The notes: generated by a model from the sequence alone, not told the origin. A DNA stretch of 64,000 nucleotides from RGIG7179 sp051893555 (GCA_051893555.1 JBJFHL010000088.1:20234-84233); one strand, 5' to 3'. Shown: positions 32,939 through 42,148, counted from the stretch's first letter. Numbers and translations are program-made.

Positions 32939-34300
32939 TTGAATGAAGTGATAACAACAGTGCCGATCTGGCTCTGTATTCCGTTTGCAGGACTGCTGCT
33001 CTGTATTGCTGTTCTGCCGCTGATCCTGCCGAAGTGGTGGGAAGAACATCAGTGGCTGGTTTCGGCGGCATGGATTGCAGTTATGGCTGTCACCTTCTGC
33101 ATGGTTTACGGGGCAGGGAAAACTGCAGAGACTGTACTGGAATGCATCGTGAATGACTATCTGACATTCATCGTGTTGCTGTTCGGTCTGTTCTGCGTAT
33201 CCGGAAACATCACCATGGAGGGTGACTTCGCCGGTTCACCCCGGGTGAATGTGGGCCTGCTTGCCATGGGAACTCTGCTGGCAAGCTGTATCGGGACGAC
33301 CGGCGCCAGCATGCTGATGGTACGTCCTGTAATAAAAATGAACGCATGGAGAAAGAGAAAGAAACATATCATGGTATTCTTCATCTTCATGGTCTCCAAC
33401 ATGGGCGGCTGCCTGACACCCATCGGAGATCCTCCGCTTCTGATGGGATTCATGCGGGGAGTTCCTTTCTTCTGGAGTCTGAAACTGCTGCCTGTATTGT
33501 TGTTTAATATGGTGATTCTGCTTTTTGTCTTTTATCATCTGGATAAGCGGGCATATCGAAAGGATATCGCACAGGGAAGGAAGCCGGATATCAGCAAGCC
33601 GTATACGGAATTTCGCATTGATGGACTGCATAACCTGCTTTTCATTGTCATGATCGTGGCAGCTGTGATTCTCAGCGGGCTGCTTCCGACGATCGCAGCA
33701 TTTCAGGATGAAGCCGGAAACGTCAGAGGCATTCATCTGCTGGGAGAAGTGGTGCTTACCTATCCTGCCATGATTGAGATTGTGATGATCCTTTTGGCTG
33801 CGTTTTTATCGTTCCGGACGACGCGAAAATCGATCCGGAAAAGGAACCACTTTACCTGGGGTCCGATCCGGGAAGTCGCCGTACTGTTCATCGGTATCTT
33901 CATCACGATGCAGCCGGCATTGATGTTGCTGAAGACTTTAGGTCCAGACCTTGGCATCAGTCAGCCGTGGCAGATGTTCTGGGCCACCGGGGTGCTGTCC
34001 AGCTTTCTGGACAATACGCCGACGTATCTGGTATTCCTTACTACTGCAGGTACCTTGGGATTTGCCGGCGGGATCGCGACGAGCCTGGGTACGGTTCCGG
34101 CCGGTGTGCTTTCTGCCATCTCCTGCGGGGCCGTATTTATGGGAGCCAATACTTACATTGGAAATGCACCGAACTTTATGGTGAAGTCGATTTCGGAGGA
34201 GAACGGCGTTATCATGCCGTCCTTCTTCGGATACATTCTGTGGTCGGCGGTATTCCTGGTGCCGGTTTTCCTGATAGATACAATGGTATTCTTTTTATAA
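32939..34300 (+). CDS. Sodium/proton antiporter- or citrate-type ion transporter
   Basis: A 453-residue integral membrane protein with about 11-12 hydrophobic segments, of the ion transporter superfamily that includes NhaD antiporters and CitM-like carriers. Conserved-looking re-entrant segments are GGCLTPIGDPPLLMGFMRG and SSFLDNTPTYLVFLTTAG with a later GANTYIGNAPNFMVKSISE, the duplicated NxP/DxP layout of this fold. The most likely start is TTG at 32939, eight bases after GAGG; there is no suitable ATG. In an anaerobe that uses ion gradients it may exchange sodium for protons, but an organic-acid role cannot be excluded. It is co-transcribed with the next gene. Confidence 0.7.
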   Translation: MNEVITTVPIWLCIPFAGLLLCIAVLPLILPKWWEEHQWLVSAAWIAVMAVTFCMVYGAGKTAETVLECIVNDYLTFIVLLFGLFCVSGNITMEGDFAGSPRVNVGLLAMGTLLASCIGTTGASMLMVRPVIKMNAWRKRKKHIMVFFIFMVSNMGGCLTPIGDPPLLMGFMRGVPFFWSLKLLPVLLFNMVILLFVFYHLDKRAYRKDIAQGRKPDISKPYTEFRIDGLHNLLFIVMIVAAVILSGLLPTIAAFQDEAGNVRGIHLLGEVVLTYPAMIEIVMILLAAFLSFRTTRKSIRKRNHFTWGPIREVAVLFIGIFITMQPALMLLKTLGPDLGISQPWQMFWATGVLSSFLDNTPTYLVFLTTAGTLGFAGGIATSLGTVPAGVLSAISCGAVFMGANTYIGNAPNFMVKSISEENGVIMPSFFGYILWSAVFLVPVFLIDTMVFFL

Positions 34301-34315
34301 AGGAGGGAAGAGAAC

Positions 34316-35311
34316 ATGCAGAATGATCGTGAAAAGTACAGAGAAATCGCCAGCCGCATCTATGACCTGGATGGGGAGGTGTACGAGTGCGTAGGATCTT
34401 CCCTGGGCCGGGCTTTTACCGGAGAGCGGGAAGCGACGATCCGCGCCCTGAGTATGCTGATGTATACGAAACCGGATGGACATCTGCTTCGAAATGAGCT
34501 GGCACTGATCAGTAATATGGCGCGGACCATTGAGGATAAAGCAGAACGAAAACGGCTGATGATCGAATATGATAACATTCTGAAAGAAATATCCACGCTT
34601 CCCAACGTCTTCGGCAAGGTGGATATTCTGGATAAAGACCGAATTCAGCTGAATCCGGTGCCGAAAAACCCGAGGATGTCCAGTCAGGACCATCTGGTGA
34701 TCTGCATCAGCCGAACCCAGGGCAGTGCAGGCAATGACATCGGATTTGCGCTGGCAGATCAGCTGAAGATCAACTATTATGATGCGGAGATCTTCCAGCA
34801 GGTACTGCAGCGGCTGGAGGCAGAAAAGGATGGCGTGCAGGATGCAGAAAGCTTCACGGAGTTTGACCGGTACAGCAAGCCACCCCGGGTAAGCCTGAAG
34901 GAGAAAATGCGGCAGTTCAACCGGTATCACGGACTCAGCAAACAGGACGCCGTATTCTTCAATATGAGCGACCTGATCTGCAGTCTGGCACGGACAGAGG
35001 ACTGCATCATCATGGGCCGGTGTGCCGACGTGATCCTGATGAACAACTTTATTCCGCACATCAGCCTGTTTATCAGTGCACCGTTTGAAATGCGGGTGGA
35101 ATACATTATGGGAACCAGAAATATGAATCTGAAAGAAGCCACCCGGTTCCTGAAGAGAATGGACCGACAGCATCGGAAATACTATGAGTTTTATGCCAAC
35201 GATGTGTGGGGAAAGCCGGAAAACTATGATCTCTGCATCAACAGCGCAAACTACGGCATGCAGGAAACCATTGACATCATCAAACGACTGCTGGACCAGC
35301 AGAGGCAATAA
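34316..35311 (+). CDS. Cytidylate kinase-like family protein
   Basis: A 331-residue protein whose second half (about 125-330) belongs to the cytidylate-kinase-like family: a P-loop-like segment SRTQGSAGNDIGFALADQL near residue 130, CIIMGRCADVIL and the LID-like KRMDRQHRKYYEFYAN. The first ~115 residues are an added helical region without recognised motifs. The P-loop is degenerate for a kinase (no GKS/T), so the enzymatic activity is uncertain. It is preceded by AAAGGAGGG and lies 15 bases after the transporter gene, with a terminator at its end. Confidence 0.7.
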   Translation: MQNDREKYREIASRIYDLDGEVYECVGSSLGRAFTGEREATIRALSMLMYTKPDGHLLRNELALISNMARTIEDKAERKRLMIEYDNILKEISTLPNVFGKVDILDKDRIQLNPVPKNPRMSSQDHLVICISRTQGSAGNDIGFALADQLKINYYDAEIFQQVLQRLEAEKDGVQDAESFTEFDRYSKPPRVSLKEKMRQFNRYHGLSKQDAVFFNMSDLICSLARTEDCIIMGRCADVILMNNFIPHISLFISAPFEMRVEYIMGTRNMNLKEATRFLKRMDRQHRKYYEFYANDVWGKPENYDLCINSANYGMQETIDIIKRLLDQQRQ

Positions 35312-35326
35312 TAAATGAACGAAAAA

Positions 35327-35378
35327 ATACCAGAGAGTACCCCGGCGATCAGGGGATATCTCTGGTATCTGTGTTTTT
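35327..35378. terminator. Terminator between convergent genes
   Basis: ATACCAGAGA (35327-35336) pairs with TCTCTGGTAT (35359-35368), with an inner CCCC/GGGG pairing; T-rich and A-rich runs flank it on the two sides. Confidence 0.8.
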
Positions 35379-37245
35379 AGCCTATTTTTTCGAAATCTTC
35401 GGCACCGTGTTTGCAGAGCGGACAGATGAAGTCAGCAGGCAGATCCTCGCCTTCATACACATATCCGCAGATCTTGCAGACCCAGCCGGTCTTTTCTTCT
35501 TCAATCTTTGGCTGCGGCTTTGGTTTGATGTGCGCGAAATAATATGCATAGGTTACGGATGGATCCGGTGACAAAATCTGTGCTTCTGTCACTTCAGCAA
35601 TGAACAGGGTGTGGGTGCCGTAGTCGTGTGCATCGATGACCTTGGCAGACATGAATGCATTGACGCCTTTGGTCACATAATACAGTCCGTTGGCACTACG
35701 TTCTGCATACTGCTCAAATCCGGCGAATTTTTCGGTATCTCTTCCGCTGGCGAAACCAAACCGCTTGAAGGTATCGAATTCTGCCTTTTCGGACAGTACG
35801 GAAATGTTGAATACGCCAGTCTTCATGATCATGTCATGGGTGTAGTTGGCTTTGTTTACGGCGATGTTGATCCGGTTCGGTTTGCTGGTCAGCTGTGCTG
35901 CCGTATTGATGATGCAGCCGTTATCCTTGTCACCGTCTTTGGCAGTGAGAACAAACAGACCGTAGGAGAACTTGAACATGGCATCGTTATCGATGGTTCC
36001 GGTCGTAACTTCCACACCGGTTTCTGCCTTGGCAGGCCGTTCGAACTTCGGAATGGTAGCAGAAACCGCGTCAACCAGCGCATCGATTTCTGCAAGCTGT
36101 TCTTCCCGCAGGGAGGATTTCAGTGTGATGGTATTATCCAGAATGGTCATGTTCTGGCATCCGGAGAGGATCTCGCGCATCAGTCCGCCGCTGGTCGGTG
36201 CCCAGGAACCGTTTTCCACCAGGGCAACGGTGCGGTTCTGAATGTTATGTGCAGCCAGATCGTGGAGCAGTTCTTCCATGGAAACGAAAATTCCTGCATT
36301 GTAGGTGGTGGAAGCGAAAATCAGATGGCTCCATTTAAATGCAGCAGAAACGATTTCACTGGCCGGTGTAACGGATACATCGTACATCACGGTACGGATT
36401 CCTTTTTCCCGCAGGCGGCTGGAAATGATCTCTGCAGTATTCTCTGTATTTCCGTATACGGATGCATAGGCAATCATTACTCCGTTTTCTTCCGGTGTGT
36501 AAGTACTCCATTTTACATATTTATCGAAGTAGTCTTCAATGCCTGCTCTCCAGACGAAGCCGTGAAGCGGGCAGATCATCTTGATATCCAGACCATGGGC
36601 CTTTTTCAGCAGGGCCTGTACCTGCATGCCGTATTTCCCTACGATGTTGGTGTAGTAACGGCGGGCTTCATCCATATAGTCATGATTGAAGTCCACTTCA
36701 TCGGCGAAAATAGCACCGTTCAATGCACCGAAGGTACCGAAGGCGTCGGCGGAGAAGAGAATTTTATCCGTTGCATCATATGTAACCATAACTTCCGGCC
36801 AGTGAACCATCGGTGCCATGAAGAACTGGAGACTGTGACGTCCCGTATTCATAGTGGTACCTTCCTTCACGACGAAGGCCTTTTTGGAAATGTCCAGATG
36901 GAAGAACTGGTCAATCATGGTAACAATTTTCTCGTTGCAGGCAATTTTCACATCCGGGTAGCGAAGCAGAAGTTCTGCCAGCGTAGCGGAGTGATCCGGC
37001 TCCATGTGCTGAATCACCAGAAAGTCCAGATGACGTCCGCCAAGGGCGTACTCCAGATTCTGAAAGAATTTGTCGCTTACCGCTTTATCTACTGTATCAA
37101 ATAATACGGTAGTTTCGTCCAGAAGCAGATAGGAGTTATAGGACACACCATCCGGTACCGAATATACGCCTTCAAACATGGCCAGACGCCGGTCATTGGC
37201 ACCGACCCAGATCAAGTCATCAAGTATTTTTTTCGTGCAGTGCAT
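35377..37245 (-). CDS. Flavodiiron protein fused to flavin reductase and rubredoxin domains
   Basis: A 622-residue oxygen- or NO-reducing enzyme that protects anaerobes. Domains in order: metallo-beta-lactamase-like diiron domain (1-250) with HMEPDH at 80-85; flavodoxin domain (255-395) with YASVYGNTENTA for FMN; flavin reductase-like domain (about 415-565); rubredoxin (575-622) with CKICGYVYEG and CPLCK holding one iron. The fusion builds an internal electron chain from NAD(P)H-derived flavin or external donor through rubredoxin to the diiron site. The ATG follows AAGGAGG. A candidate structured RNA lies upstream on the same strand. Whether O2 or NO is the main substrate cannot be told. Confidence 0.93.
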   Translation of the reverse strand: MHCTKKILDDLIWVGANDRRLAMFEGVYSVPDGVSYNSYLLLDETTVLFDTVDKAVSDKFFQNLEYALGGRHLDFLVIQHMEPDHSATLAELLLRYPDVKIACNEKIVTMIDQFFHLDISKKAFVVKEGTTMNTGRHSLQFFMAPMVHWPEVMVTYDATDKILFSADAFGTFGALNGAIFADEVDFNHDYMDEARRYYTNIVGKYGMQVQALLKKAHGLDIKMICPLHGFVWRAGIEDYFDKYVKWSTYTPEENGVMIAYASVYGNTENTAEIISSRLREKGIRTVMYDVSVTPASEIVSAAFKWSHLIFASTTYNAGIFVSMEELLHDLAAHNIQNRTVALVENGSWAPTSGGLMREILSGCQNMTILDNTITLKSSLREEQLAEIDALVDAVSATIPKFERPAKAETGVEVTTGTIDNDAMFKFSYGLFVLTAKDGDKDNGCIINTAAQLTSKPNRINIAVNKANYTHDMIMKTGVFNISVLSEKAEFDTFKRFGFASGRDTEKFAGFEQYAERSANGLYYVTKGVNAFMSAKVIDAHDYGTHTLFIAEVTEAQILSPDPSVTYAYYFAHIKPKPQPKIEEEKTGWVCKICGYVYEGEDLPADFICPLCKHGAEDFEKIG

Positions 37246-37331
37246 AATGGGAAACCTCCTTTATCTATTGACAAAATATAAACACTTTGTTCTGTAAGTA
37301 TATTGTACACTTTTTAGCGGGAAATAACCAG

Positions 37332-37410
37332 CAAAAAAGCAAAATCCCCCGATATTTATCGGAGGACTGCCCGCTTCGAACTGCCGTGATACAGCAGCCC
37401 GGGCGCGAAT
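37332..37410 (-). ncRNA. Candidate small structured RNA or leader upstream of the flavodiiron gene
   Basis: On the minus strand a TATAAT (37417-37422) without a good -35 precedes a segment that folds: GCCCG pairs with CGGGC around a CTGCTG/CGGCAG hairpin, followed by TCCTCCGAT (37358-37366) paired with ATCGGGGGA (37345-37353) and then TTTTGCTTTTTTG. The last part is a good intrinsic terminator. It might be a short RNA or a regulatory leader of the gene at 35377-37245. No known riboswitch class was recognised. Confidence 0.35.
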
Positions 37411-37444
37411 GGGTGTATTATAATGTTATGGGTGGGTGATAAAG

Positions 37445-37467
37445 AATTCGCGTGCTCGCGAATTTTT
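37445..37467. terminator. Hairpin with T-run
   Basis: AATTCGCG (37445-37452) pairs with CGCGAATT (37457-37464) followed by T residues on the plus strand. No plus-strand gene ends here, so its role is unclear; it may isolate the divergent transcripts. Confidence 0.5.
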
Positions 37468-37622
37468 ACGCATATAATATACTCCAGAAAGTGGATTTTG
37501 TCAATAGATAACAGAAAAAAAGGAAAACGTTCATATGTGATAACAAAAAAGGTCCGATTTACATTTCTGCAGAATCGTAGTAGAATGAATATAGATAAGA
37601 AACCTGCAGGGGGAAAGTGGAA

Positions 37623-38957
37623 ATGAAAAAAATGCGGAAAAAGAGAATCCTGTGTCTTCTGCTGACGCTGTGCCTGATGGCTTCCATACCGGCAGCAGCG
37701 TTTGGTGCAGTTCCCAATACAACGGTATCAGTGACCATTGATGGAATCCGGTTGGATGCATATGCTTCAGAAGTTCTGGAGAAGGTCAATGCGGTGCGGG
37801 CGGAAAGAGGTCTTCTGCCGCTGACACTGGACAGTGATCTGCAGGAGATCGCCCTGCAGAGAGCAGCGGAAATCGCGGTGTACTTCGATCATGTCCGTCC
37901 CAATGGAATGAGCTGTCTTTCGGTTTCCGAAAAAATGGCCGGAGAAAATATCGCCATCGGTTATCCGGATCCGGATGCGGTCATGACTGGATGGATGAAC
38001 TCGGAGGGGCATCGGGCAAACATCCTGAATGCTTCTTACAGCAGCGTAGGAATCGCATGTGTTTACCGGGAAGGTGCATTCCACTGGGTGCAGATCTTCG
38101 GAAGATTTACAGGAAACGGGAAGTATGCTGCGGACAATCTGGGAAACAGTCAGACGGTGGATGTTCTGACCGGACTGATCAGCCTGAAGTACAGCGGAGA
38201 GACTGTCATCTGCCTCAACTGCGGACAGGCATCGGATACACTGCAGGCAAGCTGCAGCAGTATCAATGTGCAGTGGTCATACGGACAGTTTCCTCTGGAT
38301 CCGGCACTGCTTACCTACCGCAGCTCTGATCCGACGGTGATATCCATTGATGAAACAGGCCATATGACGCCGAAAAAGGTGGGATCGGCGGTACTGACCA
38401 TCAGCCTCAAGGCGGATCCATCCTGCAGCATCGCACAGGAAATCCGGGTGGACAGCTCCATTACACCGGAAATGGTGAAGCTTTCTCAAACCAGCTACGT
38501 ATATAACGGGAAAGCCAGAAAGCCGGAGGTCACCGTGGAAGGCGTGCCGGAAGAAAATTACGTCGTATCGTATAAGAACAATATAAAGGTGGGGACGGCT
38601 TCTGTCATCGTGGAGGGTGTCGGCAATGTGACCGGAACTGTTGAGAAGACATTTAAAATCAATTATAATCGGCCATCCAGAGTGATCCTGAATGCGCCAA
38701 CCACCGGAACCAGCCATTTTGTGAAGGCACGCTGGAAGAAGACAGACTGCGACGGTTATCAGATACGCTATTCCACATCGAAATCGTTCAAGACCTATAA
38801 GACGGTCTATGTGAAGGACGGCACTGCAGTTTCGAAGACCATAAAAGGGCTGACGAAAGGCAAGCGGTATTATGTGAAGGTGCGGGCCTACAATCTCTAC
38901 GAGGGCAAACGGGTCTACGGCAGTTTCAGCACCTGGCGCAGTGTAGTCTGCAAGTAG
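37623..38957 (+). CDS. Secreted CAP (SCP/PR1) domain protein with Ig-like and Fn3-like repeats
   Basis: A 444-residue exported protein. A signal peptide (KKRILCLLLTLCLMASIPAA, cleavage near AAFGA) is followed by a CAP domain at about 30-165, with HVRPNG, GENIAIGYP and GWMNSEGHRANIL. Then a bacterial Ig-like segment (about 190-285) and an Ig/Fn3-type region to the C terminus (KARWKKTDCDGYQIRYSTSK). CAP domains in clostridia are extracellular and of unclear activity. ATG at 37623 lies nine bases after AGGGGG; a GTG two codons earlier is less likely. It is monocistronic, ending just before the thiamine control region. Confidence 0.85.
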   Translation: MKKMRKKRILCLLLTLCLMASIPAAAFGAVPNTTVSVTIDGIRLDAYASEVLEKVNAVRAERGLLPLTLDSDLQEIALQRAAEIAVYFDHVRPNGMSCLSVSEKMAGENIAIGYPDPDAVMTGWMNSEGHRANILNASYSSVGIACVYREGAFHWVQIFGRFTGNGKYAADNLGNSQTVDVLTGLISLKYSGETVICLNCGQASDTLQASCSSINVQWSYGQFPLDPALLTYRSSDPTVISIDETGHMTPKKVGSAVLTISLKADPSCSIAQEIRVDSSITPEMVKLSQTSYVYNGKARKPEVTVEGVPEENYVVSYKNNIKVGTASVIVEGVGNVTGTVEKTFKINYNRPSRVILNAPTTGTSHFVKARWKKTDCDGYQIRYSTSKSFKTYKTVYVKDGTAVSKTIKGLTKGKRYYVKVRAYNLYEGKRVYGSFSTWRSVVCK

Positions 38958-38978
38958 AAATGAGATGGAAGGAGTGTC

Positions 38979-39007
38979 TTGTAATCTGGTTCGATAAGGT
39001 GTATAAT
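38979..39007 (+). promoter_or_regulatory. Sigma-A promoter of the thiamine operon
   Basis: TTGTAA (38979-38984), 17-base spacer, TATAAT (39002-39007), immediately upstream of the TPP riboswitch. Confidence 0.8.
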
Positions 39008-39024
39008 AAAACCGTCAATTGAAC

Positions 39025-39112
39025 AGCGGGGGAGCTTGCAGTACAGGCTGAGAGGAAGGTATGACCTTCGACCCTTACTACCTGATTTGGATAATGCCAT
39101 CGTAGGGACGCC
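39025..39112 (+). promoter_or_regulatory. TPP (THI-box) riboswitch
   Basis: Contains the conserved elements in order: GGGGAGC near 39029, CTGAGAGGAAG near 39048, GACCCTT near 39070, ACCTGATTTGGATAATGCCA (39080-39099) and CGTAGGGA. It senses thiamine diphosphate and is followed by an intrinsic terminator, so it should switch off thiSGH(E/tenI) when TPP is plentiful. Confidence 0.97.
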
Positions 39113-39139
39113 TTGGAAATCTGAAAAGAAATGATAAGC

Positions 39140-39173
39140 GGGAAGTTACCGAAATGGCAGCTTCCCTTTTTTT
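39140..39173 (+). terminator. Riboswitch expression-platform terminator
   Basis: GGGAAG (39140-39145) pairs with CTTCCC (39161-39166), followed by T7, 63 bases before thiS. Confidence 0.85.
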
Positions 39174-39235
39174 GGTTCCGACGCACCAGATATATCCGGG
39201 CCAGAAATACATTCGATTGGAGGAGGTTTGACATC

Positions 39236-39430
39236 ATGGTGAAAATCAACGGGAAACAGTATGACATCGCCGGAAGTACGCTAAGAGAATATCTTGAAAA
39301 CGCATCCTACGACAGTAAAAGAGTCGCCATAGAGCGAAATGGAAAGATCATTCCCAAGGCAAAGTACGGCGAAACCATTCTGGAGGACGGAGACGAAATC
39401 GAAGTTGTCAGTTTCGTAGGCGGAGGCTGA
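39236..39430 (+). CDS. thiS: Thiamine sulfur carrier protein ThiS
   Basis: A 64-residue ubiquitin-like protein (MVKINGKQYDIAGSTLREYL) that carries sulfur as a C-terminal thiocarboxylate for thiazole synthesis. It ends VSFVGGG, one Gly more than the usual GG end. AGGAGG precedes the ATG. It needs adenylation by a ThiF-type enzyme; none is in this operon, but one is encoded at 8399-9208. Confidence 0.93.
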   Translation: MVKINGKQYDIAGSTLREYLENASYDSKRVAIERNGKIIPKAKYGETILEDGDEIEVVSFVGGG

Positions 39431-39499
39431 CATTTTGCGGAAGCAGACAATGACAGAAAAAAAGCAGACACAGAAAAAGACAGAAAGAAGGACGAAACA

Positions 39500-40270
39500 A
39501 TGAATGACGACAAATTAATCATAGGAGGACATGAATTTCACTCCCGGTTTATCCTCGGTTCCGGGAAATATTCCCTGAATCTGATTGAGGCAGCCGTAAA
39601 AGATGCCGGTGCGGAAATAATAACACTGGCGGTACGCCGTGCCAACACGAAGGAGGAAGAAAACATTCTGGACTTCATACCGGAAGGCGTGACTCTGCTT
39701 CCGAACACCTCCGGTGCGAGAAATGCCGAAGAAGCGGTTCGCATTGCCCGACTGGCCAGGGAGCTGGGGTGCGGGGATTTTGTCAAGGTGGAAATCATGC
39801 GCGATACCAAATACCTGCTCCCGGACAACCAGGAAACCATTCGGGCAACAGAAATCCTGGCGAAGGATGGCTTCATCGTCATGCCGTACATGTATCCGGA
39901 TCTGCAGGTTGCCAGAGATCTGGCAAGTGCGGGTGCAGCGACGATCATGCCACTGGCGTCTCCGATTGGTTCCAACAAGGGTCTGGCAACGAAGGATTTC
40001 ATTCAGATTCTTATTGACGAGATTGACCTTCCGATCATTGTCGACGCGGGAATCGGCAAGCCGTCTCAGGCATGTGAAGCCATGGAAATGGGTGCGGCTG
40101 CAATCATGGCCAATACAGCTCTTGCAACTGCCGGAAATCTTCCGATGATGGCTTCTGCGTTCCGTCAGGCCATCGAGGCAGGCCGCAAAGCATATCTGGC
40201 GGGCCTGGGCCGTGTGCTGACCAGAGGCGCTTCGGCGTCGGATCCGCTGACAGGATTTCTGCGGGATTAG
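39500..40270 (+). CDS. thiG: Thiazole synthase
   Basis: A 256-residue TIM-barrel enzyme that joins DXP, the iminoacetate made by ThiH and the sulfur of ThiS-COSH to form the thiazole phosphate of thiamine. Typical segments are FILGSGKYS, TLLPNTSGARNAEEAV, FVKVEIM containing the substrate-binding Lys, and MPLASPIGSNKGL. It is 69 bases after thiS and 12 bases before thiH. Confidence 0.96.
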   Translation: MNDDKLIIGGHEFHSRFILGSGKYSLNLIEAAVKDAGAEIITLAVRRANTKEEENILDFIPEGVTLLPNTSGARNAEEAVRIARLARELGCGDFVKVEIMRDTKYLLPDNQETIRATEILAKDGFIVMPYMYPDLQVARDLASAGAATIMPLASPIGSNKGLATKDFIQILIDEIDLPIIVDAGIGKPSQACEAMEMGAAAIMANTALATAGNLPMMASAFRQAIEAGRKAYLAGLGRVLTRGASASDPLTGFLRD

Positions 40271-40282
40271 GAGGGATGATCA

Positions 40283-41536
40283 ATGGAAAATCAGTTTTTC
40301 GTGGATTCGGAATTTCTGTCTCCGGAAGCGCTGGAAAAGAAGCATCGCCTGGAAACCGATCCATCCTGCCGAAAAAACCACATGGAGTATCTGCCGGATA
40401 TGGAGCAGATCCACTCCGACATTTGCGAGAAGGTTATGAAACAGATGGAATCCTATGATTACTCGGTTTACACGGCGAAGGATGTACGCGCTGCACTGCG
40501 CCATGAGACCTGCACCATCGAAGATTTCAAAGCCCTGCTGTCTCCGGCGGCAGAACCGTTTCTGGAGGAGATGGCCCAGCGGGCCCGTCTGGAAACCAGC
40601 CGGCATTTCGGCAATACAGTCTATCTCTTCACACCGCTGTACATCGCCAACTACTGTGAAAATTACTGCGTTTACTGTGGATTCAACTGCTATAATCACA
40701 TCAACCGGATGAAGCTTTCCATGGAACAGATCGAGCACGAAATGAAGGTCATCGCAGACAGCGGCATGGAGGAGATTCTGATCCTGACCGGAGAAAGCCG
40801 GGCCAAGAGTGATGTGAAATATATCGGCGAGGCCTGCAAGCTGGCAAGGAAATACTTTCGCATGGTAGGTCTGGAGATCTATCCGGTAAACACGGAGGAA
40901 TACCGGTATCTCCACCAATGCGGTGCCGATTATGTGACAGTCTTTCAGGAAACCTATGATACGGACCGGTATGAACAGCTCCACCTGATGGGTCATAAGC
41001 GGGTGTGGCCGTATCGGTTTGATGCCCAGGAACGGGCGCTGATGGGGGGCATGCGGGGTGTAGCCTTTTCCGCACTGCTGGGTCTGTCTGACTTCAGGAA
41101 AGATGCCCTGGCCAGTGCACTGCATGTGTACTATCTGCAGCGTAAGTATCCTCATGCGGAGATGTCTTTATCCTGTCCGAGACTCCGGCCGATTATCAAT
41201 AACGAGAAAATCAATCCGCTGGATGTGCATGAGACGCAGCTCTGCCAGATTCTCTGCGCCTACAGGATCTTCCTGCCTTTCGTGGGAATCACCGTTTCTT
41301 CCAGAGAAAGTGCTGCGTTTCGGAACGGTATCGTAAAAATCGCCGCAACAAAGGTTTCTGCCGGCGTATCCACCGGAATCGGCGATCATGAAAGTAAATA
41401 TACCGGAAAGGAGACGGATGGGATGGAAGGCGACGAGCAGTTTGAAATCAACGACGGCCGAAGCCTGGAAACCATGTATGAAGATATCACGGAAGAAGGT
41501 CTTCAGCCCGTCCTGAATGATTACCTGTATGTCTGA
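40283..41536 (+). CDS. thiH: 2-iminoacetate synthase (tyrosine lyase)
   Basis: A 417-residue radical SAM enzyme that cleaves tyrosine to p-cresol and 2-iminoacetate (dehydroglycine) for the thiazole ring; use of ThiH rather than glycine oxidase is usual in anaerobes. The CX3CX2C motif is CENYCVYCG. Other marks are LILTGESR, VYPVNTEEY-like strand and the C-terminal GDHESKYTGKETDG. AGGAGGG precedes the ATG. Confidence 0.96.
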   Translation: MENQFFVDSEFLSPEALEKKHRLETDPSCRKNHMEYLPDMEQIHSDICEKVMKQMESYDYSVYTAKDVRAALRHETCTIEDFKALLSPAAEPFLEEMAQRARLETSRHFGNTVYLFTPLYIANYCENYCVYCGFNCYNHINRMKLSMEQIEHEMKVIADSGMEEILILTGESRAKSDVKYIGEACKLARKYFRMVGLEIYPVNTEEYRYLHQCGADYVTVFQETYDTDRYEQLHLMGHKRVWPYRFDAQERALMGGMRGVAFSALLGLSDFRKDALASALHVYYLQRKYPHAEMSLSCPRLRPIINNEKINPLDVHETQLCQILCAYRIFLPFVGITVSSRESAAFRNGIVKIAATKVSAGVSTGIGDHESKYTGKETDGMEGDEQFEINDGRSLETMYEDITEEGLQPVLNDYLYV

Positions 41537-42134
41537 TATATTATGCGTGACCAGCCGCAGGCTCTGCAGCGGAGATTTCCTGACGCAGCTGGAAAAGATC
41601 GCAGAAGCCAGGCCGGCCGGCATTATTCTGCGGGAAAAGGATCTGCCAGAGGAAGAATATATGGACCTGGCAGGAAAGGTGATGAAACTATGCACAAGAG
41701 CAGGTGTACCATGTATCCTGCACAGCTTTCCTGCGGCGGCAAGGCAGCTTCACGCGGAAGCCATACACCTGCCGCTGGATCAGTTTCTGACCATGGATGA
41801 GGGGGATAAGGCGTCGTTTCGCGTGATTGGAGTGTCCTGCCATTCCCTGGAGGACGCAGAAACGGCTGAGAAACATGGAGCGACCTACATCTCGGCTGGC
41901 CATATCTTTGACACCGATTGTAAAAAAGGAATGCCCGGACGAGGTCTTGCGTTCCTGGAGGAAGTCTGCAAGGCGGTTGCCATACCGGTATATGCCATCG
42001 GCGGCATTTCCCCGGAAAATATCGAAACGGTCCGGAATGCAGGTGCCGCAGGGGCCTGCATCATGAGCGGACTGATGCGGTGCGAGGATCCGAAGGACTA
42101 TCTGAATTTACTGCAAGAAAAAACTACGGCATAA
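41529..42134 (+). CDS. thiE: Thiamine phosphate synthase / TenI-like protein
   Basis: A 201-residue TIM barrel of the ThiE/TenI family. The phosphate-binding end is visible in AIGGISPENIETVRNAGAAGACIMSGLM, and HSLEDAETAEKHGATYISAGHIF is the typical middle part. ThiE couples thiazole and pyrimidine phosphates; TenI is a thiazole tautomerase. The sequence shows features nearer TenI (ATYISAGHIFDT, no clear GPIFPTxTK), so the exact activity is unsure. It overlaps the thiH stop by eight bases. An ATG at 41517 in the same frame is possible but lies deeper in thiH. Confidence 0.75.
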   Translation: MSDILCVTSRRLCSGDFLTQLEKIAEARPAGIILREKDLPEEEYMDLAGKVMKLCTRAGVPCILHSFPAAARQLHAEAIHLPLDQFLTMDEGDKASFRVIGVSCHSLEDAETAEKHGATYISAGHIFDTDCKKGMPGRGLAFLEEVCKAVAIPVYAIGGISPENIETVRNAGAAGACIMSGLMRCEDPKDYLNLLQEKTTA

Positions 42135-42148
42135 TGTCGTAGTTTTTT
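42118..42148. terminator. Bidirectional terminator
   Basis: AAAAAACTACG (42118-42128) pairs with CGTAGTTTTTT (42138-42148). It overlaps the end of the thiE-like gene and serves the convergent HD gene as well. Confidence 0.85.

Noticed and set aside
35611..37104. 497-codon plus-strand frame inside the flavodiiron gene
   Set aside because: Antisense to a four-domain protein with intact catalytic motifs.
37372..37400. tRNA-like T-loop (GTTCGAA on the minus strand)
   Set aside because: The flanking bases do not form a 5-bp T-stem and no acceptor or anticodon arm can be drawn.
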